64,000 bases of DNA from Linderina pennispora (taxonomy: Eukaryota; Kickxellomycota; Kickxellomycetes; Kickxellales; Kickxellaceae): the NCBI RefSeq assembly GCF_002104995.1, contig NW_024468252.1, positions 1,178,001-1,242,000 of the forward strand, written 5' to 3'. The translations under genes were made by a program, and so were the position numbers. This document shows, one piece after another, positions 34,124 through 44,046 of the stretch. The first letter of the stretch is position 1, and every line of letters begins with the position of its first letter. The notes below the pieces were generated by a model that saw only the letters and a list, made by a program, of their open reading frames with translations, was not told where the DNA came from and made no database searches.

Positions 34124-35241
34124 GCCTGCACATGCGCTTGCTTATCTACTCTCTGTTCGTCGCCCATGCGGCTGCATGTTGGTCGGAACACCAGCCCACT
34201 TCTTTTTCTAGCATTCTTGCTGCTCATATAAAGAATGCCATGCTCTCTTCCGTGCTCGGCACAAGGTCAGACGACAGAAACAACTCCAACAACCGACAAG
34301 AGCAGGGGCGGGCGCGGGTTGGATTGGCATCATGCACCTCGATGCGTCTTTTACGTCGCCGTTCCGACTGTGGATGCACTTCGCACCAGTGGTGCAGCAT
34401 GAAAACCTGATTACATGCTGGCCTTGCCAATTTCCCACCACTTATCCGCCACACTCAGACTCTGGTTGTGCCGGGCCAATAAGACAATGTGTATGTCGGA
34501 TGCCACACCACCGGCGGAGCCTCGATCAGTGGTAGTGGCAAGTGCGGTGACGATGCTGAGAAGTGGGACTGACATCAACTATTAATGGTGTCAGACTACT
34601 ATGAGCCACTGAGGACGCTGCTCACGGATCATTCCCAGCATGGCTCCATATATGTACCCTGAATGGGATCCATCTGCGCAATAATGCGCTGAGGCAAAAA
34701 GTACGTCATTGATTATGTATTCCACGAAGATGCTATGTATTGCATGGTGGGGAATGAAAGTAGTGCTATCTGATGCATCCAGCGTTCAATCCACAGGAGC
34801 ACTGTTGCCAGGCGCAGCTGGAGGTACGGCTGGTATTGTGCCACTACCGAGGGCTGCTATTGGGAGGAGGATCGAGATCTGAGCTCGGCATTCGGCAAAG
34901 AGAGCGTCTGACGCAGATTTTCATGCTATCCGCAGTGCATTAATACTCTTCCTTGGCAAGCCCCTGAAGGCCTTGGCAAGTCGAAGGGATGGGCACAGCG
35001 AGGGAATTCCGCAAAAGTATCAACCGCGCACATCGTTTTTGCGCCATCGCCACTGGCCATGACGTTTTTGCTAAACCCGTGAGTTGTAAGATAAGCCCAG
35101 GTGGCTGCATAAAAAGCGCGCGCCGGCCTTGTTCTATCGAGCAGGTTCCACAGCAAACTCGACACATTATCCTCTTCTCACCCCCTCATCCCGGTTTTAA
35201 GCGCCTATTGTTACTACTTCATACACACAAATTCCTAGCAA
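34124..35241. other. Intergenic region
   Basis: No supportable gene. The last 100 bases before 35242 are CT-rich and resemble the leaders of other genes here, so they are the likely promoter of the lyase gene. Confidence 0.5.
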
Positions 35242-36900
35242 ATGACTTCACTAAGCGGCGCGCAGGTTCTGGCAAAGGCGTTGAAGCAGCAGGGCGTCGA
35301 GGTGGTGTTTGGCATTGTCGGAATTCCGGTTGTCGAAGTGGCCGATGCCATCCAGGCCGAAGGCATAAGGTTCATCGCCTTCCGCAACGAGCAGTCATGC
35401 AGCTACGCAGCCTCCGCCTGGGGCTTCCTGAACCAGAAGCCGGGCGTCTGCCTAGTCGTGTCGGGCCCGGGTGTTGTGCATGCGCTGGCTGGCGTTGTCA
35501 ACTCGCAGGTCAACACGTGGCCGCTGGTGTTGATCGGCGGATCCTGCGAGACGATGCTTGAGGGCGCCGGTGCCTTCCAGGAGTGCCTGCAGGTGGAGAT
35601 GTGCCGGCCATACACAAAGTACTCGGCCCGCCCGCCCACGATCGCTCAGATCCCGTCGACTGTCGAGCGCGCTTTCCGGTATGCGGTCACGGGACGGCCG
35701 GCAGCTACGTATGTTGATCTGCCTGCTGATTTCATCCAAGGCACAGCTGAGGAGGCTGCTGTGGTGCGTGTGCGCCAGGTTACGCCGACGTTTGCACAGG
35801 CTGATCCAGCGGATGTGCAGAGGGCAGCGGAGATTCTGGCTGAGGCCAAGAGCCCGCTGATCGTGGTTGGCAAGGGCGCGGCATATGCGCGTGCTGAGGC
35901 TGAGATCCGGGCTCTGGTCGACAAATACCAGGCGCCATTCCTGCCGACTCCCATGGGCAAGGGAGTGGTCCCAGATGCGCACCCGAGGAATGTGTCTAGC
36001 GCGCGCTCCCTGGCCCTGAAGGGAGCCGATGTTGTGATTTTGCTGGGCGCACGGCTGAACTGGATCCTGCATTTCGGACGGCGGTTCAACGAAAACACCA
36101 AAATCATCCAAGTAGACATTAGCCCCGAGGAGATGGGTGTCAACGTGCCAGTTGAGGTCGGACTCCAGGGCCATCTGCCGCTAGTAGTCAAGCAACTTAC
36201 TGATGCGCTGCAGGGGCCGTTTGTGGCTGATCCCGAATCTAGCGAGTTTGTTCGTTCGCTGACAGAGACCACGCGGCGCAACGGCGAAAAGCAGGAGGCC
36301 AAGTACCATAGCGATGCGTCGCCAATGACGTACCACCGGGCATTCTACGAGATCAAGCAGAAGCTGCCCAGCGACGTGGTCCTGGTGAGCGAGGGCGCCA
36401 ACACAATGGATATTGCCCGCACCGTGTATGATTTCCAGGAGCCGCGGCGCCGCCTGGACTGCGCGACCTTTGCCAACATGGGCGTGGGCATGGGCTTCGC
36501 CATTGCCGCACAATTGCACTACCCGGAGCAGCGCGTGGTGGCCATTGTCGGCGACTCGGCGTTTGGCTTCAGCGCCATGGAGCTGGAGACCGCCGTGCGC
36601 TCGCGGCTGCCGCTGGTTGTCATTGTGATCAACAATAATGGCATCTATTTTGGCCTCGACCAGGACGAATACGACGAGCTCGAGAAGAAGGGCTTGCTGC
36701 CGTGCACGGCGCTGACGCCCGATGTGCGCTATGAGATGATTGCCGAGGCTGTTGGCGCCAGGGGCGTGCTGGTCAAAACGCCTGAGGACCTGGGCAAGGC
36801 TGTCGAGCAGGCGCTAGAGTCGGATGGCCTGACGCTGATTAACTGCCTGATCAACCCGGGCGGCTACCAGAAGCTGCAGTTTGCGTGGATGGGCAAATAA
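35242..36900 (+). CDS. Thiamine-diphosphate enzyme, 2-hydroxyacyl-CoA lyase / oxalyl-CoA decarboxylase type
   Basis: 552 residues, intronless and intact. The N-terminus SGAQVLAKALKQQGVEVVFGIVGIPVVEVA with catalytic Glu in FRNEQSCSYAASAWG is characteristic of the HACL1/OXC branch of ThDP enzymes. VCLVVSGPGVVHALAGV, GAFQECLQVEMCRPYTKYSARP and the central FLPTPMGKGVVPDAHP fit the same branch. The cofactor motif is GDSAFGFSAMELETAVRS..NNNGIYFG (GDS...NN). HACL enzymes cleave 2-hydroxyacyl-CoA to formyl-CoA and an aldehyde in peroxisomal alpha-oxidation; OXC decarboxylates oxalyl-CoA. The sequence alone does not decide between the two. The C-terminus ends QFAWMGK, not a standard PTS1 peroxisomal signal. 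The start MTSLSGAQ follows a CT-rich leader, and a T-run follows the stop. Confidence 0.9.
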   Translation: MTSLSGAQVLAKALKQQGVEVVFGIVGIPVVEVADAIQAEGIRFIAFRNEQSCSYAASAWGFLNQKPGVCLVVSGPGVVHALAGVVNSQVNTWPLVLIGGSCETMLEGAGAFQECLQVEMCRPYTKYSARPPTIAQIPSTVERAFRYAVTGRPAATYVDLPADFIQGTAEEAAVVRVRQVTPTFAQADPADVQRAAEILAEAKSPLIVVGKGAAYARAEAEIRALVDKYQAPFLPTPMGKGVVPDAHPRNVSSARSLALKGADVVILLGARLNWILHFGRRFNENTKIIQVDISPEEMGVNVPVEVGLQGHLPLVVKQLTDALQGPFVADPESSEFVRSLTETTRRNGEKQEAKYHSDASPMTYHRAFYEIKQKLPSDVVLVSEGANTMDIARTVYDFQEPRRRLDCATFANMGVGMGFAIAAQLHYPEQRVVAIVGDSAFGFSAMELETAVRSRLPLVVIVINNNGIYFGLDQDEYDELEKKGLLPCTALTPDVRYEMIAEAVGARGVLVKTPEDLGKAVEQALESDGLTLINCLINPGGYQKLQFAWMGK

Positions 36901-38678
36901 AGTTTTTTTTTTTCTCTAAACTATCTTTATCTTTACTTCTTCACATCTTTACCTATATATAAGATTTTATAGTCTAAAAAGTGTCCAGTCGTCCTCTGGA
37001 ACCATTTTATTAGTTAAAAGATAAAACTCTTTTAACCTTCAGCACGAGTTTGGGTGACTTGCTCCGTAAACTCCTTTTTGATCTTGTGCGGCATCTGACC
37101 TCATCGGTGAAATCAGGGTGACAAGTTGTTATTGTAGTGGTCACAGGTCTTCACTAGATATCTCCATTGATTCAGCGCAAGAGCTGCTCTCATTGTCGGT
37201 CGGCCTGATAACTTCCATAGCATCATCATGGTGGTCATCACCGGCTGCGCAACGCTCTTAGGATATTTATTTATGAGCACCTATTGAATAAGGCCATATA
37301 GCTCTTCTAGCGGCCATGCAATATTTGTACACCTGCACAGAAGCTCCGCCAGGTAGTTGCCTCTAGGCACCCTGATCTCAGTGTGCTCACCTCACCGATG
37401 CTTGCAATCTACAATAAGCTGGTACCAGTCCTTAATGCCTATGATGCCAAGGCAAATCCACTTAAGCATCTGCGTGCATACATTCGCCTATGCCAACTTA
37501 TCGACGTGCCAACCCATGCTGACTAGCAGCCGAGCTTGCATTGCAAGCAGAGTAATTCTAGTATTCAACAACCTAGTTCTGACAGACAGCCACAATGGCC
37601 ACACTAAGAAAGTGCCAGCTATCCCCACTAATGGCTGGAATCGCCATACAACCGTTGACCTTCGTCTTGCTGTTGACATATCGCCATAGATACACTTAGT
37701 GGGCTTTCACCGCGGCTGCACTCCCAACATGGGACTATGGCTTGCCTTGACGGGTTCGTAGAGAACAGTTCTTCCTCTCTTCCTTTCCACTATTAGACTA
37801 GATAAAATTGTAATAGCGTTTGTCCTCATGTGCGGTTTTCTCTGTGGGTTTGTGGATACGCCGCGGAATACGACTACACCTCTGCCAGAATTCAATGCAA
37901 TCTTGCTAGAGTTGGGCATTGTTTGGAAACCCCTTTTTAGCAGATGTGGGGATCCCACGCAGTGTGGTAGTGTCAATGGTGGCATACCTTGCTTCTTCTC
38001 GCTATTGATACACCTGTGATATGTGGAATCCTCAAGTCCGTACAGCGGAGCTAACCGAATCTTGTTTAGCTTCAGTAAGATCGCATCATGGTGTGATACA
38101 GATACATCTCTGTCCCATGGCATATCTGTAAACAACAGAACAAACTATACATGAGGGTGAGGTATTCCAAATTCAATTACCAAACGAATGATAAAGCAGA
38201 AATATCGTCGATGTTCCCGCTGGCACTATACTCTTAACACCTGTACCACCACCGCCGCTCTACCCACTGCTACTGTTCAACAGATCCAGCACTCATATTG
38301 ACCACGGCTCTCATTCCTCAACGCTCTTGTCTAATCAGCCACGAAATAAAAATAATCGAAGCTGCCACTGCCCTCAGCATCGGTAGTCAATGCACATAGG
38401 TGGTATTACACGTGACCTGATTTTCGTCAATGCTCTCTAATTTGCACCTGACCAGCATTAAATTTTCCATTCCTTCATTTCTGTCAAACTCTCCCCGTTT
38501 AAACCCCGGACATGTGAAAATGTCTCTTCAATCCGTCACCGAAGAAACTCCCCGACGCTTTATTCACTTTCCTCTCCTTCCCAGCTTTTCTCCACCAACA
38601 GTCGATTCCGTCAGTATTTTATTGTAATTTTATTTTACACTTGAGCTACTCTATCCTTCATTACTCTACTCTGTACTA
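36901..38678. other. Gene-poor AT-richer intergenic region
   Basis: Starts with a run of T after the lyase stop, the likely 3' processing region. The remainder has degenerate short frames on both strands; the longest, on the minus strand at 37707-38135, has no recognised domain. It could contain decayed mobile-element or gene debris, but I cannot identify any. The last 200 bases are CT-rich, as expected for the promoter of the next gene. Confidence 0.5.
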
Positions 38679-40053
38679 ATGGCGAACAGCATGAAGCAGC
38701 AGTCCCTGCCAGGTCATTCTGAGACCAGGGCAGTAGTTGCGCTGGCAGGGTCGCTACTGCTTCCTATTCCGTTCCTCACCACGCTCAATCGGTGTAAGTT
38801 TTCGTGGCTACGCTTTGACCATTGGAGGGCGCAGAGTGACTATGTTCTATGCCGCTAACATCACACCCATTGTTTTTATCCGCTTTTTTGTAGATTCGCT
38901 GCAGTATCCTCTGGATCGACTGCACTACGTATTGTTTCAATGCCTGTTTTTCTCGGTGCTGCCGTTCATTATTCGGACTGTTGGCGAGCAGCCGGATTTC
39001 ACGCAAAAGTTTCAGGTCGCAAACAAGCCAAAGAAGGCAGAGGAAAAGGCTACCACTGACGCAGCAATAGTCACCATGCCAAAGACCCGTGCTGGTGGAA
39101 AGTCGCACCCATATATTGCAAAGTGCGCCGAGCTCGAAAAGACGTTCATGGACATGGCCAGACAAGGCGAGTCCGGCGGCGACAGCCCGTGGGAGACGCT
39201 TGCGTCACAGGGCGCGCCGTACCACATCACGGTGCAGGGCCACCGGGACCGGCCCTTCTGCTTCCGCATCACCTTCTTCTCACCCACGCTGCCCGGCACT
39301 GCCTTCGACCTGCTCTCGGACGTCCTGCGGCGTCCCGACTGGGATGAGATGACTGAGGCAACGCGGGTTGTCGAGAAGCTGAATGGGGCCGACAGTATCC
39401 ACTATCTGAAGATGAAGGGCGTGTGGCCGACGGCCGCGCGCGACTCGCTGCTGGTGGCTCATCTGGCGTCAATTCCGGTGGGTGCTGGCGAGAAGCCCGA
39501 GTTTGGCTACCTGAATGCCACACAAAGTATTGTGGATGACCGTGTCCCAGAGCGCACGGCCGACGGGATTGTGCGCATGGAGGCAGCGATTGCCGGCCAG
39601 CTGGTGACGCTGGCATCCAAGCAGGACCGGGATAGGTTTGGACTACAAGGAGAGCACTGGAGCAAGGTTGTACAGCTGGCCGACGGCGATCTGAAGGGCT
39701 GGATTCCAAAGAGCGTGATCAAGTTCATTGCCACCCAGGCCATGCCCCGATCGCTGGCCAAGGTCAACAAACAGCTCGCTATCCTGCCACCGGTGCTCGA
39801 CTCGCAGCTAATCCGCAGCATCACTGAACCAGCCAAGGCCAGCAACAGCGACAGTGCCATGCAGATCAGCAGCAAGGGCAATGCGCCGCCGGCTGTTGCT
39901 GTGTCGCAGCGGAATGCGGGCAGCACTGTGGTCAAGAGCCGCAGAAGCGTGGTGGCATGGATCAAGCTGATCCTGCGGTATGCTGGGCCGGCGATTATTG
40001 CGTCGATCACGTCGCTGGTTTTCAACATCCTGTGGAGCCGCCGCCGGAGGTAA
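38679..40053 (+). CDS. Membrane-anchored START-domain (lipid-transfer) protein
   Basis: Exons 38679-38793 and 38894-40053 with a 100-nt GT-AG intron in phase; 424 residues. N-terminal hydrophobic segments (VVALAGSLLLPIPFLTTL and LFQCLFFSVLPFIIRTVG) suggest two membrane passes or a hairpin. A soluble domain from about residue 135 to 345 has START-like features: SPWETLASQGAPYHITVQ, FFSPTLPGTAFDLLSDVLRR, RPDWDEM, HYLKMKGVWPTAARDSLL, DGIVRMEAAIAGQLV and a final helix IKFIATQAMPRSLAKVNKQ. The C-terminus is a further hydrophobic helix (AGPAIIASITSLVFNIL) followed by [11 protein letters not shown] domains bind sterols or phospholipids; the dual membrane anchoring suggests an organelle contact-site or ER role, which is inference. 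The first exon starts MANSMKQQSLPG. Confidence 0.75.
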
Positions 40054-40466
40054 ATGTTCTTACATAGCATTTGTGACAGCATGGTAATAGACGCCATATC
40101 TCGTTATGACAATCCGCCCGGACGGCCTATCTAGCTGACAAAGGCACGGGCTGCTTCTAGATCCTACCGCATTTTTCCAGAGGTCTCCACCAGTCTCGAG
40201 ACAACTGTAGACTCATGCGCGGCTTGTGATTGGTGGACCATACTTGATTTGTCAAAAGTCCGCCAGTGTTCTTCGCGAGCCTCGAATTTGTCAGTCTCAC
40301 GTCACCTGCGGCAGGGCGACGAGTCGGGCATATAAGCCCTTGGGCCTGGACGAGAGCCCAGATCTCCTAGCATCCCAAATTTGCTTTATTATTTCCAACA
40401 ACCGCAACAAACCCTAGTGGCATACATAGCCAGCCTTTTACTTTTTTCGTTACATTTTCACACAAC
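40054..40466 (+). promoter_or_regulatory. Promoter of the BAG-domain gene
   Basis: An ATATAAG word lies at about 40330-40336, 130 bases before the ATG. TTC/GAA words near 40270-40290 are not in canonical heat-shock-element spacing. CT-rich bases precede the start codon. Confidence 0.4.
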
Positions 40467-42320
40467 ATGCAGTTCTTCTTGGATGATTCCGGCACTCCCA
40501 TCCGCCTTGTGCCCGCCGGTGCCCAGCGCCCGGCCCGGCGATTTGACGCTCCCCCGTCGCCGCCGATCCCGCCCTCGCGCGCCGTCCCCGGCTACCCGTA
40601 CATCCGGCTGAGCAACGACGACGACCTGAGCGACAACTACCCCTTCGACGCCTTCCAGGACCTGCGCTCAGCCTTTGCCTCACCCTCCCTGCGCTCCATG
40701 CAGACCCGCATGGACTACGTGCAGCAGCAGCGAGCGCGCGCTCATCTGCAGCGGCAACTGCTTGAACGCCAGATGCACGACCAGGAGATGCGCGAACGCG
40801 AATTGCGCGAGTACCAGTATAGGTTGGAGCTGGAGAGGAGGAAGCGTGCAAGAATTGCCGCGCAGCAGGCAAGGCAGGCGTATTTGGAGAGGCTGCAAGA
40901 GGAGGAAAAGCAGAGGCAGCTGGAGCAGCAGAAAAAGGCGGAACTGGCGGAGCGCAAAAGGCGCCAGACCAGCACGTCTGATGGCGAAGGGGCTTTCTAC
41001 CCGCCGTTCCACTTCTTCGACCATATTCTGGACAGCCAGCTAAAGTCGCGTGATGACCTTGAGCGCAGGCGTGCGCAGAAATCGGCTCTAGCCGATCTCC
41101 TGAACGCATATTTCGGTATCGAGTCTAAGGAGGAGCCAATGGCCGCCAAGCCGCCTTCGCAGAGCCCTGATCCGCAGAAGCACGAATCGGTCGAGGGTGT
41201 CCGCCCAGAGCCTACCACGGCTGATGCATCTCCCAACGACGCCAAGGGTGAAGAGGCTGAGCAGCCGTTCCCGCTCCTCAAGCCCGGCGAGACAAACCCT
41301 TCCGTGCTCGACAGCGTGCTGCGCGTTGTCCATGACCGGCTGGGCGAGATCGCTGCAGATGAGGCAAAATCAACCGACGATGATATCAAGGTTGATGCCG
41401 TTGACGAGTTCAAAGCAGCAAAGCCCGACGACGGTGTAGTGCAGGTCGAGGAGCCCGTCGATTACAAGACGCTGGCATCAACCCTGCGCAACCGCGTCAA
41501 CAACCTCGAGGACGACGACATCTTCGTGCCCATCAGCCCGCTGCTCGGATTCAGCGACGATGTATCGGACGTTGGCGGGCCAGTAGCAGAAGAGGAGCCG
41601 CAAAAGCCAGCTGAAAAGAGAGCTAAGGAGGCCCCCCATGTTGTCGAGCCCAAGAAGCGGCAGAGCCCAGAGCCCATGCAGGTCGACGGGGATGAACCCT
41701 CTGACAGCGAGTTCTCGCGCATGCTAGATAACTGCAAGCGCCAGTTGTGCGACATGCAGGAGGCTACAGCCAAACCTGACTGCGAGGCCGCACGCCGCCG
41801 TCGCCGTCGCCGTCACCGTCGGCACCACCACAAAACACGCCAATCGAAGGATATTGCCGAGCCCGTCGAGTCCGAGGAGGACAAGCAGCGGCGTGCTGTG
41901 CGCACAATTGAGGACTACATACTGGGTGAGCGCAGCAAGAGACAGGCACAGGAGGTGGTCGCGTCTCTGCGCGCACTTCGCGACATTGAGAAGGAGGTTG
42001 ACAAGGCGCGCATCGACTACAACCGCCGCCTGCATAACACGCAGCTGTCGTTTGTGGCCGACAAGGATGGCAGCCTGAAATTGGCGCACAACAAGACCAA
42101 TTTTGTCTTCCACGAGTATCAGGAAGTGCTGGAGCGCCAGCTGCTGAAGCTTGATGAGGTGCCGAGCTTTGGTGATGAGACTGTAAGGCATAAGCGCAAG
42201 GCCATTGTGCGCAAGATCCAGGCTATTCTGGATGCCCTGGACCAGTTTGCTCTGGACCAGGAGTCGGAGCTCAGCGAGGCTGGCGCCATGGCTGATATGT
42301 CGAGCAACAGCGATTTCTAA
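40467..42320 (+). CDS. BAG-domain Hsp70 co-chaperone with long charged coiled coil
   Basis: 617 residues, intronless, intact. The C-terminal 130 residues look like a BAG domain: helices around RTIEDYILGERSKRQAQEVV, LRALRDIEKEVDKARIDYNR, HNKTNFVFHEYQEVLERQLLKLDEV and VRHKRKAIVRKIQAILDALDQF. BAG domains bind the Hsp70 ATPase domain and promote nucleotide release. The N-terminal part starts MQFFLDDSGTPIRLVPAG, then residues about 75-170 form a long charged coiled coil (YVQQQRARAHLQRQLLERQMHD onward, rich in Arg, Glu, Gln). The middle (about 210-430) is acidic and disordered, with a short EEPVDYKTLASTLRNRVNNLEDDDIFVP motif. Near residue 450 a RRRRRRHRRHHHK tract could act as a nuclear signal. Convergent with the repeat-protein gene downstream. 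Confidence 0.8.
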   Translation: MQFFLDDSGTPIRLVPAGAQRPARRFDAPPSPPIPPSRAVPGYPYIRLSNDDDLSDNYPFDAFQDLRSAFASPSLRSMQTRMDYVQQQRARAHLQRQLLERQMHDQEMRERELREYQYRLELERRKRARIAAQQARQAYLERLQEEEKQRQLEQQKKAELAERKRRQTSTSDGEGAFYPPFHFFDHILDSQLKSRDDLERRRAQKSALADLLNAYFGIESKEEPMAAKPPSQSPDPQKHESVEGVRPEPTTADASPNDAKGEEAEQPFPLLKPGETNPSVLDSVLRVVHDRLGEIAADEAKSTDDDIKVDAVDEFKAAKPDDGVVQVEEPVDYKTLASTLRNRVNNLEDDDIFVPISPLLGFSDDVSDVGGPVAEEEPQKPAEKRAKEAPHVVEPKKRQSPEPMQVDGDEPSDSEFSRMLDNCKRQLCDMQEATAKPDCEAARRRRRRRHRRHHHKTRQSKDIAEPVESEEDKQRRAVRTIEDYILGERSKRQAQEVVASLRALRDIEKEVDKARIDYNRRLHNTQLSFVADKDGSLKLAHNKTNFVFHEYQEVLERQLLKLDEVPSFGDETVRHKRKAIVRKIQAILDALDQFALDQESELSEAGAMADMSSNSDF

Positions 42321-42363
42321 AACATTCACATTAGTTCTCCTTAATTTTGAAACTAGACTTACA

Positions 42364-42460
42364 GTGCTCGCGATGCCAGCTCGGCTAGTCAGTAAGGTTT
42401 AGACAGTCGATAATGTGACAGGAGAACCTTACTGACTGGCTGAGCTTGCAACGCGAGTGC
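42364..42460. repeat. Imperfect inverted repeat (two 36-nt arms, 25-nt loop)
   Basis: The left arm 42364-42399 is complementary to the right arm 42425-42460, with AAGGTT/AACCTT at the inner ends and about seven mismatches over 36 pairs. It lies in the 287-bp space between the stops of two convergent genes. A transcript from either strand would fold into a long hairpin. It could be a remnant miniature transposon or an RNA structure. Confidence 0.8.
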
Positions 42461-42606
42461 CACACGCTTAGTATTGTCAAACAAGTATTGATCGGTACTC
42501 AATATGCTACACATTGGGGATATTGAAAATTTGGAGATTTTGGTATATTGAGGATGAAAGGAAAACAGTACAGGAGACTGGTCTAAATTGAAAGAGGCTT
42601 TGCTGT

Positions 42607-44046
42607 TTAGTAGTGAGGAGCGTTAGCCTGGTAGGCAGGGGCAGGGGCAGGGTGCTGCTCGTAGCTGGGCTTCTCCTCATGGTGCTCTTCAGGCTTCTCC
42701 TCGTGGTGCTCCTCAGGCTTGTTCCCAGGAGCCGGAGCCGGAGCCGGGGCAGGGTGCTGCTCGTAGTTGGGTTTCTCCTCATGGTGCTCTTCCGGCTTCT
42801 CCTCGTGATGCTCCTCATGATGTTCCTCGGGCTTCTCCTCGTGGTGCTCCTCATGGTGCTCCTCATGGTGCTCCTCAGGCTTCTCCTCGTGGTGCTCCTC
42901 GGGCTTGTTTCCAGGAGCCGGACCTGGCGCAGGGTGCTGCTCGTAGTTGGGCTTCTCCTCATGGTGCTCTTCCGGCTTCTCCTCGTGGTGCTCCTCATGA
43001 TGCTCCTCGGGCTTCTCCTCGGGCTTGTTCTCATGGTGCTCCTCGGGCTTGTTTCCAGGAGCCGGACCTGGCGCAGGATGCTGCTCGTAGCTGGGCTTCT
43101 CCTCGTGATGCTCTTCCGGCTTCTCCTCATGGTGCTCCTCGGGCTTGTTCTCATGGTGCTCCTCCGGCTTGTTTCCAGGGCGGGTGCAGGAGCGGGAGCG
43201 GGAGCGGGAGCCGGAGCAGGCTTAGCCTCATATGCGGGGGCAGGGGCAGGGGGAGCGCACTTGGCATTCCCCTCATGCTCAGGCTTGTTCTCAGGAGCGG
43301 GAGCGGGAGCAGGAGCAGGGTGCTGCTCGTAGTTGGGCTTCTCCTCGTGGTGCTCCTCAGGCTTGTTTCCCAGGCGCAGGGGCAGGGGCAGGGGCAGGAG
43401 CCGGATGAACCTCATAGGCAGGCTTCTCCTCATGATGCTCCTCAGGCTTGTGCTCAGGAGCTGGAGCTGGAGCCGGAGCTGGAGCGGGGGCGGGGGCGGG
43501 GGCAGGAGCCGGGGCCGGGGCGGGATGCTGCTCATAGTTGGGCTTCTCCTCGTGATGCTCCTCAGGCTTGTTTCCAGGGGCGGGGGCAGGAGCGGGGGCC
43601 GGAGCCGGATGAGCCTCATAGGCAGGCTTCTCCTCATGGTGCTCCTCAGGCTTGTTCTCGGGAACCGGAGCTGGAGCGGGGGCAGGAGCGGGGGCAGGAG
43701 CAGGAGCCGGGGCTGGGGCGGGATGCTGCTCGTAGTTGGGCTTCTCCTCGTGATGCTCCTCAGGCTTGTTCTCCGGGATGTGCTCAGGCGCAGGCGCAGG
43801 CGCAGGCACTGGCTTCGCTTCATATCCCTGCGGGTGCTCCGCATACGGCTTGTTCTCCGGCTGCTCATGGTAGGGCGCCGGCACCGCCTGGTAGGGCGCC
43901 GGCACTGCCTGATAGGCAGCTGGCACTGGCGCAACGCTCTGGATAGGCGCGACAGCATGGAAGATAGGCGCCGGGCGGGCCTCGTAATAGGCACCCTCAA
44001 CCGAGGCAAGGGCGACAAGAGCAATAAGTGCTGCGGTAGTCTTCAT
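42607..44046 (-). CDS. Secreted Pro/Ala/His/Glu-rich tandem-repeat protein
   Basis: About 480 residues. MKTTAALIALVALASVEG is a clear signal peptide, followed by a Tyr/Pro/Ala region with AYQAVPAPYQAVPAPY. The rest alternates two repeat types: acidic/histidine units such as NKPEEHHEEKPNYEQHPA, and Pro-Ala rods (PA)n of variable length, with some Pro-Gly. One island, PEHEGNAKCAPPAP, contains the only Cys. It ends PAPAYQANAPHY. Frame changes occur near 43372 and 43185, inside repeats, and the repeat phase resumes after each. Extended PA spacers and His/Glu clusters suggest a wall-spanning or extracellular protein with metal or calcium affinity, an inference only. Long frames on the opposite strand and in other minus frames are by-products of the repeat composition. 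I do not know a family. Confidence 0.8.
42640..43850. repeat. Tandem repeat array encoding HHEEKP and (PA)n units
   Basis: On the plus strand, CTCCTCATGGTGCTCCTC-like units alternate with GGGGCAGGAGC-like GC-rich units. Unit order varies, with local copies of CATGGTGCTCCTC repeated two to four times in a row. The array lies inside the secreted repeat protein and is expected to vary in length between strains. Confidence 0.9.

Noticed and set aside
37707-38135. 142-residue minus-strand frame in the gene-poor region
   Set aside because: No recognised domain, poor codon bias and no promoter features; kept only as part of the intergenic note.
40226-40330. Heat-shock element before the BAG gene
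   Set aside because: TTC and GAA words are present, but not in the alternating 5-bp spacing of a heat-shock element.
42640-43850. CRISPR-like or satellite array
   Set aside because: The repeat units are codon-phased, vary in length and order, and have no constant spacers; they belong to a coding repeat protein.
42613-43946. Leu/Val- and Pro/Gln-rich frames on the plus strand through the repeat array
   Set aside because: Antisense by-products of the repeat composition (CTCCTC, GTGCTC), without signal peptide or start context.
42507-44024. 505-residue Arg/Ser-rich minus-strand frame
   Set aside because: It is a shifted reading of the PA/HHEE repeat array; only the frame with the signal peptide keeps regular repeats. 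A central part of this frame is used by the real gene because of a frame break.
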